11,779 nt of DNA from an uncultured Eubacteriales bacterium (GTDB taxonomy: Bacteria > Bacillota > Clostridia > Christensenellales > Borkfalkiaceae). Position numbers and translations under genes: made by a program. Location of the stretch: the NCBI GenBank assembly GCA_902766475.1, contig CACXDQ010000164.1:1-11779 (forward strand). The letters run 5' to 3'. The notes below the pieces were generated by a model, which had not been told where the DNA came from, did no database searches, and saw only the letters and a program-made list of their open reading frames with translations. Every line of letters starts with the position of its first letter. Position 1 is the first letter of the stretch. Shown here one piece after another: positions 1-6,869 of this stretch.

Positions 1-1
1 C

Positions 2-1267
2 GCCGAGGTGTTGGGCGAATATTGGCTGTCGTTCATCGTTCCGTTCTGGAATGAATACGGCATAGGCAAGCGCAATATGGAGAGGGGTATTATGCCCCCT
101 ATAAGCGGCGAATTTCACAATGAATGGAAACATTCCAACGGCGCATGGATAAGGACGGAGATATGGGCTACGCTCGCCCCCGCTTGCCCCGACCTCGCCG
201 TGAGGTATGCGATAGAGGACGCCAAAGTCGACCACGGAATGGGCGAAGGTACTTACGCTGCGGCTTTCGTTGCGGCGATAGAGAGCGCCGCTTTCGTCGT
301 TTCGGACGTGAGAAAGCTCATTGAAATCGGTCTTTCCAAAATTCCCGAACGTTCGAGAATGGCGAAAAGCGTTCGCCTTCTTTTGAAATGTTTCGACGAT
401 GGAAAAACTTGGTTAGAGGCGAGAAACGCCATTTTGAATGAAAACGCCGATATAGGCGACGGGTGGTTTCAAGCTCCGTCCAACGTGGCTTACGCCATGC
501 TCGGCATACTCTACGGCGGCGGCGATTTCAAAAAGTCTATGATAACCGCAATAAACTGCGGCGACGATACCGATTGCACTGCGGCGACAGTCGGCTCTAT
601 CCTCGGAATTATGGGCGGAACGAAAGCTATCCCCGAAGATTGGAAAAATTATATAGGCGACAAGATTGTTACCGTCAGCATAAACAGGGGCATTTCGTGG
701 AGGGCGATAAACACATGCACCGACCTCACCGAAAGAGTAGTGAGGTTTGCGCCCGTCGTGCTTATCGAGAACGAAGCGCCCGTCGAGATCTGCGACAAGA
801 CGGAGATACCAGGTGATATTGCCGAGAGGTTTTCCGCACCTTACGGCACGAGCGAGGAAACGGACTTTATGCGCCGATCCACTATGTCGCTCTATGAAAA
901 CACTTTTACAAAACGCTTTTTGTATGCGACCGCTTTCGTGACGTATAAGGACGGCAACGATATTGCGCCGTGCATGAAAAAGAGTATTTCGTTAAAGCTT
1001 TTAAACAACGTAAAGGCGTTCGGAAACATTCCTTACACCGTCAACGTAAAGGTGAAACTTCCCGAGGGCTTTACCGCCGACAAGACAGATTTCGACGTGT
1101 TTCTGCCGGGCTGGACGCCTACTTCGAAGGACTGCGACACTAAGCCCGTCGAAATAAATATTACCGCCGGCGAAAAAGTCGGGGCGGTAAACAGAATTTT
1201 GCTTGAAATATCCGCCGTCGGGAGATACACCGTCGGATATATACCCGTAATTTTTATTGTAAGATAG
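2..1267 (+). CDS. ADP-ribosylglycohydrolase (DraG/ARH) family protein, 5' end missing
   Basis: This reading frame is open at the left edge, so the real start lies upstream; the GTG at 8 is only the first start-like codon in view. The visible part is 421 codons plus stop. The family signature is clear: a Gly-Asp-Asp-Thr-Asp motif at nt 560-574, followed by a small-residue helix (CTAATVGSILGIMGG). The two Asp and the Thr-Asp are the dinuclear Mg2+ ligands in DraG/ARH enzymes. The upstream DHGMGEGTYAAAFVAAIESA stretch (about nt 230-295) fits the helical core. The usual N-terminal metal-binding segment is off the window. After the helical domain, roughly nt 890-1264 encodes a beta-rich tail that resembles an accessory beta-sandwich and is not part of minimal DraG proteins. 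Family members remove ADP-ribose from proteins or hydrolyse related N- or O-ribosides, but its place at the head of a glycosidase operon suggests a sugar-related substrate. Family assignment is strong; substrate is unknown. Confidence 0.88.
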   Translation, partial: AEVLGEYWLSFIVPFWNEYGIGKRNMERGIMPPISGEFHNEWKHSNGAWIRTEIWATLAPACPDLAVRYAIEDAKVDHGMGEGTYAAAFVAAIESAAFVVSDVRKLIEIGLSKIPERSRMAKSVRLLLKCFDDGKTWLEARNAILNENADIGDGWFQAPSNVAYAMLGILYGGGDFKKSMITAINCGDDTDCTAATVGSILGIMGGTKAIPEDWKNYIGDKIVTVSINRGISWRAINTCTDLTERVVRFAPVVLIENEAPVEICDKTEIPGDIAERFSAPYGTSEETDFMRRSTMSLYENTFTKRFLYATAFVTYKDGNDIAPCMKKSISLKLLNNVKAFGNIPYTVNVKVKLPEGFTADKTDFDVFLPGWTPTSKDCDTKPVEINITAGEKVGAVNRILLEISAVGRYTVGYIPVIFIVR

Positions 1268-1270
1268 GAG
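1266..1270 (+). promoter_or_regulatory. Ribosome-binding site overlapping a stop codon
   Basis: An AGGAG sequence lies 7 nt before the ATG at 1278 and shares bases with the TAG stop (1265-1267) of the preceding gene. This fixes the start of the isomerase gene and suggests translational coupling between the two. Confidence 0.8.
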
Positions 1271-1277
1271 ATAGAAG

Positions 1278-2126
1278 ATGAAGATAGGTGTTATTACAGA
1301 TTGTATGAAGAGGAAAAACCTCGAAGAAGCTATCAAAGAAGCGGCGAAACTCGGCGTTTCGGGCGTGCAGATATACGCAACGACGGGCGAATTCAGCCCC
1401 GAAGTTCTGACCGCCGCCGACAAGAACAGATATAAAGAGCTGTTAAAAAGCGAGGGGCTTGAAGTTTCGGCGCTCTGCGGCGATATGGGCGGCTACGGCT
1501 TCGAGATAGAAAAAGACAACGCCCAAAGGATAGAAAAGACCAAGGCGATAATAGATCTCGCCGTCGAATTCGGCGCACCCGTCGTAACTACGCACATAGG
1601 CGTTATTCCGTCGGATAAGAGCAACCCGAGATATGCGGTGATGAGAAACGCTCTCGCCGCTTGCGGAGAATATGCGGCTAAAAAGGGCGTTACGATGGCG
1701 ATAGAAACGGGGCCCGAAAAGGCGGCGACGCTCAAAATGTTCGTCGAGGACATCGAAAAGGGCGTGGGCGTGAACTTAGACCCCGCAAACTTTACGATGG
1801 TAACCGGGCAAGACGCCGTAGAAGCCGTGTATATGCTTAAAGACCATATCGTTCACACGCACTTGAAAGACGGCAGAATGCTCGACAAAAATCAGAAACC
1901 CGAGGACGTCTATCACGCATTTGCGGTGGGCGGAGTTGACGCATTGAACGCATGCAAGGGCTTTATAGAGCTTCCCATCGGCACGGGCGACGTAAATTGG
2001 AAAGAATACACCGCCGCACTCAAAGACATAGGCTATAACGGATATATGACTATCGAGAGAGAGGCGGGCGAAAACCCGTTCGACGACATCAAGTCCGCCG
2101 TAAACTTTATAGAAAAATATCTGTAA
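1278..2126 (+). CDS. Sugar phosphate isomerase/epimerase, TIM barrel (AP endonuclease 2-like)
   Basis: A 282-residue protein of the xylose isomerase-like TIM-barrel superfamily, cytoplasmic, with no signal peptide. It begins with the usual first strand (MKIGVITDCM) and shows the expected metal-ligand series: Glu143 in MAIETGP, Asp168 in VNLDPANF, His193/His195 in HTHLKD and Glu260 in MTIERE. A further conserved His106 sits in TTHIGV. These four ligand types hold the divalent metal in D-tagatose 3-epimerase, L-ribulose-5-phosphate 3-epimerase and inosose-related enzymes. The segment between His195 and Glu260 is longer than in tagatose epimerase, so the exact substrate cannot be inferred. The gene starts 10 bp after the preceding stop with a good AGGAG and ends 6 bp before the GH36 gene, so it is mid-operon. 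It probably isomerises or epimerises a sugar released or modified by the neighbouring enzymes. Fold assignment is firm, reaction is not. Confidence 0.88.
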   Translation: MKIGVITDCMKRKNLEEAIKEAAKLGVSGVQIYATTGEFSPEVLTAADKNRYKELLKSEGLEVSALCGDMGGYGFEIEKDNAQRIEKTKAIIDLAVEFGAPVVTTHIGVIPSDKSNPRYAVMRNALAACGEYAAKKGVTMAIETGPEKAATLKMFVEDIEKGVGVNLDPANFTMVTGQDAVEAVYMLKDHIVHTHLKDGRMLDKNQKPEDVYHAFAVGGVDALNACKGFIELPIGTGDVNWKEYTAALKDIGYNGYMTIEREAGENPFDDIKSAVNFIEKYL

Positions 2127-2132
2127 GACAAT

Positions 2133-4184
2133 ATGATAACTTTTGATCTGAGCGAATTGCAGTTCGCTTTGGACGGCGATAAGATAAAATTAAAGGCGGT
2201 GGGCGGCGAAAGCCTGCACCCGTTTGTCGCCGTAAACGTTTCGGGGAGAAATAAAAATTCTCACCTCGGCGTTAAAAAGGACAACCTTTCCGAAGAGAAT
2301 AATTTAAATTATATATCGCACAAGCTGTCAGGGAAAACGTTCGTCATAGTTCAGAGGAACGATATTATTGAAGTTAAAAGCGTGTTTACCCTTCACGGCG
2401 AAAACACGGTTTCTGCGTATAGCGAGATAAAGAACGTATCCAGCGAGGAAATAACGCTCGAAGAGGCGTCGTCTTTAAAGGTCGTTTTCGGTGAAAACGT
2501 TTCGCCCGACGACTTGTATTTTACGAGATTTTCGCAGAGCCACCACGGCGAATGTACGCCTATAAGTCATTCTTTCGGCGATTGGGGCTTAAAATTCACC
2601 ACGGGCGGCGGTCAGAAAAAGATAGGCTTTTCGTCCGTCGGGAGCTGGACGACTAAAGAGGAATTGCCGCAGGGCATAATTCTCTGCGGCGACAAGTTCA
2701 TGATGTTCCAGATAGAGTGTAACAGCTCGTGGAATTACGAAATTTCGGACAAAGGCACGGCGTATTATCTCTATTTGGGCGGCGCAGATATAACTTTCGG
2801 CGGTTGGTATAAGACCTTAAAATCGGGCGAGAGTTATAGGACTATAACCTCTTCGCTGACGTTTGGGGACAGCCTTAACGAAGTCGTCGGCGGGCTTACG
2901 GGCTATCGCCGTGAAATTATGGGCAAATGCGCCCCCGACGAGTGCTTGCCGCCCATATTCAACGAGTATATGCACCTTTCTTGGGATAACCCGAACGAGG
3001 AGAGGACGAGGGCGCTCGCACCCATAATTCAAAAGACGGGCGTTAAATATTACGTCATAGATTGCGGCTGGCACGACGAGGTCGAAACGGAAAAGATATA
3101 CCCAAGCGTCGGAAGGTGGAAGGAGAGCAAACTTCGCTTTCCCCACGGCGTGAGGGCTATTACCGACTATCTCCGCTCGCTCGGCTTAAAAGCCGGGCTT
3201 TGGATAGAGCCGGAAGTGGTCGGCGTCGAAAACGAAGAGATGTTAAAATATTACGGCGACGATTGTTTTTTGCAGAGAAACGGCAAGAAAATATGCGTAA
3301 TGGGCAGATATTTCCTCGATTTTCGCAAGGAAAGGGTGAGGGAATATATGTCTGAGACCATTCGCCGCATGGTAGAAGATTACGGTGCCGACTATATCAA
3401 GACGGACTATAATCAGGACGTCGGCATTGGTGCGGACAACGGCGGAACTTCTTTCGGAGAGGGGCTTGAAAGCGCCGCAAACGCATTTTTCGGGTGGATC
3501 GGCGAGATGAGAGAAAAATTCCCGAACGTCATATTCGAGGGTTGCGCCTCGGGCGGAATGAGGTTAGATTATAAAACTCTTCAAAACTTCTCGATAATCT
3601 CTACGTCCGATCAGATAGATTATCTTAAATATCCGTATATCGCAGGAAATATTTTGAGTGCGGTAACGCCCGAACAAGCCGCCGTGTGGAGCTATCCCGT
3701 ACATACCGAGCCGCCGATAGGCTTTGGTGTGCCGAATAAGGAATGGGTGGACGGCAATATTTCCGAAAGCGAAGTCGTAATGAATATGATAAACGGCTTT
3801 TTGGGGCGCATACACCTTGCGAGCAGAATAGACCTTTTAGACGAGGACAAATTCGCTCTCGTAAAAGAGGGCGTTGAATATTACGAAAAGCTGTCGAAGA
3901 TAAAGAGGCAAGCCGTACCGTATTTCCCGACGGGGCTTAACGTTTTCGGACAAGACAGCGTAAAGGCGGGGCTAAAACTCGGCAACAAGATATATCTCGC
4001 CGTCTGGTGCTTATCCGGCACGAGGTGGACGAGCGTTAAACTTTTTGAAAAAATAAAGGGCGCAAAAATTGCGTACCCGTCTATATGCGAGGACAAACTT
4101 TCCTTTGAAAAGGACGTTTTGACCGTCGTTTTCAAAGACGTAAAGAGGGCTGTCTTTGTCGAGGCGGAATTGGAAGAAAATTAA
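2133..4184 (+). CDS. GH36 alpha-galactosidase-type glycosidase
   Basis: A 683-residue cytoplasmic glycosidase with the three-part GH36 plan: N-terminal beta-supersandwich (about 1-270), catalytic TIM barrel (about 280-600) and C-terminal beta-domain. Barrel landmarks are DCGWHD from Asp310, GLWIEPEVVG around Trp357, YIKTDYNQ with the predicted nucleophile Asp425, the CASGG loop at 471-475, and STSDQ with the predicted acid/base Asp493. GH36 enzymes are retaining and release terminal alpha-galactose, or alpha-GalNAc in some clostridial members. The nucleophile motif differs from the classical KWDMNR and places this protein in a divergent subgroup. Length is near that of the classical family (about 700-730). 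The start is 6 bp after the preceding stop, with no clear Shine-Dalgarno sequence, so translation probably depends on coupling. Family call is strong; galactose versus GalNAc specificity is open. Confidence 0.92.
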   Translation: MITFDLSELQFALDGDKIKLKAVGGESLHPFVAVNVSGRNKNSHLGVKKDNLSEENNLNYISHKLSGKTFVIVQRNDIIEVKSVFTLHGENTVSAYSEIKNVSSEEITLEEASSLKVVFGENVSPDDLYFTRFSQSHHGECTPISHSFGDWGLKFTTGGGQKKIGFSSVGSWTTKEELPQGIILCGDKFMMFQIECNSSWNYEISDKGTAYYLYLGGADITFGGWYKTLKSGESYRTITSSLTFGDSLNEVVGGLTGYRREIMGKCAPDECLPPIFNEYMHLSWDNPNEERTRALAPIIQKTGVKYYVIDCGWHDEVETEKIYPSVGRWKESKLRFPHGVRAITDYLRSLGLKAGLWIEPEVVGVENEEMLKYYGDDCFLQRNGKKICVMGRYFLDFRKERVREYMSETIRRMVEDYGADYIKTDYNQDVGIGADNGGTSFGEGLESAANAFFGWIGEMREKFPNVIFEGCASGGMRLDYKTLQNFSIISTSDQIDYLKYPYIAGNILSAVTPEQAAVWSYPVHTEPPIGFGVPNKEWVDGNISESEVVMNMINGFLGRIHLASRIDLLDEDKFALVKEGVEYYEKLSKIKRQAVPYFPTGLNVFGQDSVKAGLKLGNKIYLAVWCLSGTRWTSVKLFEKIKGAKIAYPSICEDKLSFEKDVLTVVFKDVKRAVFVEAELEEN

Positions 4185-4211
4185 AAAAGTTCGGCTATAA
4201 GTCGATTGTTT

Positions 4212-4215
4212 GAGG
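4212..4215 (+). promoter_or_regulatory. Ribosome-binding site that sets the GH78 start
   Basis: GAGG lies 8 nt before the ATG at 4224. It argues against the in-frame TTG at 4206, which has no ribosome-binding site and adds only six residues lacking family similarity. Confidence 0.65.
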
Positions 4216-4223
4216 ATAACGGT

Positions 4224-6497
4224 ATGTTTTCATGTAAATTTATTGCGGCGACGGAAAAGTTCTGTTCATACGACGAATTTGTTTCCGCACCCTATTTAAG
4301 AAAGACTTTCAATTATAACAAGACAAACAAAAAAGCCGTGATAAATATTTGCGGCTTGGGCTTTTACAGATTGTTTTTAAACGGCGAGGAGATAACGAAG
4401 GGCTATCTTGCGCCCTATCAATCTAACCCCGACGACGTAGTTTATTACGACGTGTACGAGGTTACGAAGAGGTTGAAAGATGGCAAAAACGCAATAGGCG
4501 TAATGCTCGGCAACGGCTTTTTGAACGGTTTCGGCGGCAACGTTTGGGACTTTGAAAAGGCGGCTTTCAGAAGCGCACCCAAACTTGCGCTTTCGTTCGA
4601 GGTCGGTGGGAAAGTGGTATTCGAGGCGGACGAGAGTTTCAAAACTCACCCGTCGCCCATTATTTTCGACGATTTAAGGGCGGGCGAGAGATACGACGCA
4701 CGCCTTGAAATAAACGGCTGGGCAAACGCCGATTTCGACGACGGCGCATGGGAAAACGCTATTAAAGCGAAAGAGCCGAACGGCGACAAGAGGACGTCGA
4801 CGGCGCCCACGCTCGAAGTTATGCAGTATATCTCTCCGAAGTCGGTCAAAAAGTATAAAGAGGGGTATATCTTCGATTACGGAATGAACACCACGGGCTT
4901 TGCCGAACTCAAACTTGTAGGCGCAAAGTCGGGGCAGAGGATAGACCTCACCTATTTCGAGGAGCTTGCCGACGACGGAGGAATGTTCCTCAAAAACATC
5001 ATGTTCGACAAGACGAGGCAAGATTTCGGAGTTCAGCACGAAGTTTATTATTGTAAAGACGGGGCGCAGAGCTATCTTCCGTCCTTTACGTGGCATGGTT
5101 ATAGGTATATTTTCGTCGAGGGAATTACGGAAGAACAGCTCAAAAATATGAGCCTTATCACTTATGAAATTCGCTCGTCCGTCAATAGGAGAGGGGGCTT
5201 TTCGTGCAGCGATAAGGTCGTAAACCGCATTGCGGAAATGGTTTATAGAAGCGACGTTACAAACCTCTTCCACTATCCTACCGATTGTCCGCACAGAGAG
5301 AAGAACGGCTGGACGGCTGACGCCGCACTTTCCGCCGAGCAAATGCATTTACAGCTCGATATAGAGAGGGTGCACGGCGAGTGGATAGAGAATATAAAGA
5401 GGGCGCAGAGAGATGACGGGGCGCTTCCCGGCATCGTTCCTACGAGCGGCTGGGGCTTCGAATGGGGCAACGGTCCCGCTTGGGATACCGTGCTTTTCGA
5501 CCTTCCATATTTTGCGTATAAATACCGTGGCGAAACGGGTATGATAAAGTCTGCGAAAGAGGAGATGATAAAGTATATCCGCTACATATCGTCGAAGAGA
5601 AACGACGACGGGCTTATCGCCATCGGGCTTGGCGACTGGTGCCAGACGATGACTTTTTCGGGCGGTTACTTTGAAACGCCGCTCGAAATAACCGACAGCC
5701 TTGTGAGCGTTGAGATTTGCCGAAAAGCGGCGAAGATGTTTGCGCTTATCGGCATGAGGGCGTATAGGTCGGAATGTTTAAAGCTCGAAAAAGAGCTTGT
5801 GAAGGCGTTTAAAAATAAGTGGATAACGGGCTATAAGGTAAAGGCTGAAACGCAGACGGCGCAGTGCATGGCGATAGATAAAGGGTTGTTCCCCGAAAGC
5901 CTTAAAGAAAAGGCGGTAGAGGAGCTTGTAAGGCGCATTAAGCGTGATAATTGGCACATGAACGTCGGCGTCGTGGGCGGTTTGAAGCTCTTCGACGTGC
6001 TTTCCGAAAACGGATATGCCGACCTTGCGTATAAGCTTATCGTTCAGCCCACGCCGCCGAGTTACGGATATATCGAAGCTCGTGGCGACACCACGCTTTG
6101 GGAAGATTTTTACGATTTCGGTCCTTACGACAGCCGCACTTACAGAAAGGAAAGCCCCTACGGCGAAAGAGTGCAGATAAACTCTTTAAATCACCATTTC
6201 TGGGGCTTCGTATATACCTATTTCGTTAAATATCTCGTCGGCATAAACTACAACCCGAACTTTGACGATCCCCATTACGTGGAGATAAAGCCCGTGTTTA
6301 CCTATAATCTCGACTATGCCGAAGCGCATTACGACAGCATAAACGGCAAAATCTGCGTTCGTTGGGAGAGATGCGGCGGAATATTGACCGTAAAGGTTAC
6401 CGTACCGAACGGAATAAGGGCAAAACTTATCGTTGGCGACAACGAGGAAGAACTTTCCGGCGAAACCGTCGTGAGGTATTATAAAGATTTATACTGA
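4224..6497 (+). CDS. GH78 alpha-L-rhamnosidase
   Basis: A 757-residue inverting glycosidase that hydrolyses terminal alpha-L-rhamnose. N-terminal beta-domains (about 1-310) include a typical rhamnosidase sugar-binding segment (GLGFYRLFLNGEEIT, then LAPYQSNPDDVVYYDVYEVT). The (alpha/alpha)6 barrel follows, with the diagnostic DCPHREKNGWTADA stretch. Its Asp354, Glu359 and Asp366 have the same spacing as the catalytic Asp567, Glu572 and Asp579 described for Bacillus RhaB, so Glu359 is the likely general acid. Glu627 in TTLWED matches the general base motif. A short C-terminal beta-domain ends the protein. There is no signal peptide, so it should act on imported rhamnosides. It is the last gene of the + strand run, 39 bp after the GH36 gene, and is followed by stem-loops in the gap. 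The ATG at 4224 is chosen because of the GAGG at 4212. Substrate could be rhamnogalacturonan-type oligosaccharides, flavonoid rutinosides or rhamnose-containing exopolysaccharide. Confidence 0.94.
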   Translation: MFSCKFIAATEKFCSYDEFVSAPYLRKTFNYNKTNKKAVINICGLGFYRLFLNGEEITKGYLAPYQSNPDDVVYYDVYEVTKRLKDGKNAIGVMLGNGFLNGFGGNVWDFEKAAFRSAPKLALSFEVGGKVVFEADESFKTHPSPIIFDDLRAGERYDARLEINGWANADFDDGAWENAIKAKEPNGDKRTSTAPTLEVMQYISPKSVKKYKEGYIFDYGMNTTGFAELKLVGAKSGQRIDLTYFEELADDGGMFLKNIMFDKTRQDFGVQHEVYYCKDGAQSYLPSFTWHGYRYIFVEGITEEQLKNMSLITYEIRSSVNRRGGFSCSDKVVNRIAEMVYRSDVTNLFHYPTDCPHREKNGWTADAALSAEQMHLQLDIERVHGEWIENIKRAQRDDGALPGIVPTSGWGFEWGNGPAWDTVLFDLPYFAYKYRGETGMIKSAKEEMIKYIRYISSKRNDDGLIAIGLGDWCQTMTFSGGYFETPLEITDSLVSVEICRKAAKMFALIGMRAYRSECLKLEKELVKAFKNKWITGYKVKAETQTAQCMAIDKGLFPESLKEKAVEELVRRIKRDNWHMNVGVVGGLKLFDVLSENGYADLAYKLIVQPTPPSYGYIEARGDTTLWEDFYDFGPYDSRTYRKESPYGERVQINSLNHHFWGFVYTYFVKYLVGINYNPNFDDPHYVEIKPVFTYNLDYAEAHYDSINGKICVRWERCGGILTVKVTVPNGIRAKLIVGDNEEELSGETVVRYYKDLY

Positions 6498-6513
6498 AAA
6501 CAAAACACGTTAT

Positions 6514-6557
6514 AGGGGCTGACGCAAGTTGAATTTTATCAACTTGCGTCAGCCCCT
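6514..6557. other. Perfect 19-bp inverted repeat, 6-nt loop
   Basis: Bases 6514-6532 are the exact reverse complement of 6539-6557, separated by the loop ATTTTA. The outer part of the stem is GC-rich (AGGGGCTGACG). It begins 17 bp after the GH78 stop, so it would form at the 3' end of that mRNA. It lacks a clear run of T on either side (TTATTAAAATT follows on the + strand), so it is not a textbook intrinsic terminator. It may still stop transcription, protect the 3' end, or be a dispersed palindromic repeat. Confidence 0.85.
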
Positions 6558-6583
6558 TATTAAAATTCAGATTTAAAAAGTTG

Positions 6584-6618
6584 AAAACTTGACATTTTTA
6601 GGTCAGGTTTTTATTTAT
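6584..6618. terminator. Probable intrinsic terminator, possibly bidirectional
   Basis: AAAACTTGAC (6584-6593) pairs with GTCAGGTTTT (6602-6611), with one G-T wobble and an 8-nt loop, and is followed on the + strand by TTTTTATTTAT. Read on the minus strand, the same stem runs into CAACTTTTT. The position between two convergent operons fits a shared terminator. The stem is AT-rich, so efficiency is uncertain. Confidence 0.55.
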
Positions 6619-6869
6619 CTGTAAAAAGTGTTTGAAAAAAACAGAAAGTACTTGTCGTATTTGCAAATTTCTCAGTCGTCTTCTGCCGTTTTATATTCGG
6701 TCGGCAAGGTTATCTCGTCCGAAAAGCGGCGCTTCTTTTGATAAAATATCGCCGTGTTGCTTTTGGAGCTTGATAACTGAATTATACTATTTATGATAGG
6801 ATATATCAAGCAATTTTAAGCAATATTTTATTTATTTTTGCAAAATACCGTTTTAAAATGCAATGCCGT
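6619..6869. other. Convergent intergenic gap; possible coding relic inside
   Basis: No full gene is seen in this stretch. About 6672-6770 has the GC level and codon style of the flanking genes. On the minus strand it reads about 33 codons ending in a stop at 6672-6674, with a protein-like tail (FSDEITLPTEYKTAEDD). The same frame stays open to 6815, where a stop closes it, and contains no ATG and no ribosome-binding site. It may be the remains of a gene's 3' end. The rest, about 6775-6865, is very AT-rich and has an imperfect tandem AAGCAATTTT / AAGCAATATTTT at 6808-6829. No convincing promoter was found. Confidence 0.4.

Noticed and set aside
1001..1423. A 140-codon minus-strand frame spanning the first gene junction
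   Set aside because: It is antisense to two clear coding regions and to their junction, and shows no family motif.
4206..4223. TTG at 4206 as the start of the GH78 gene
   Set aside because: The GAGG at 4212 is correctly placed for the ATG at 4224 and would lie inside the coding region if TTG were used.
4674..5348. A 224-codon open frame on the minus strand inside the GH78 gene
   Set aside because: It lies wholly opposite a well-conserved GH78 coding region, has no ribosome-binding site and reads as low-complexity antisense sequence.
6808..6829. Tandem AAGCAATTTT / AAGCAATATTTT as a repeat or operator
   Set aside because: Only two imperfect copies in very AT-rich sequence between convergent gene ends; chance is a sufficient explanation.
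6838..6865. TTGCA...TGCAA hairpin just after the GH151-like gene as a minus-strand terminator
   Set aside because: The stem is only 5 bp and is followed by an A-rich, not T-rich, run on the minus strand.
6498..6869. An RNA gene, riboswitch or small CDS in the largest gap
   Set aside because: No tRNA-like fold, known riboswitch core or start with ribosome-binding site was seen on either strand; only the two stem-loops and the possible relic stand out.
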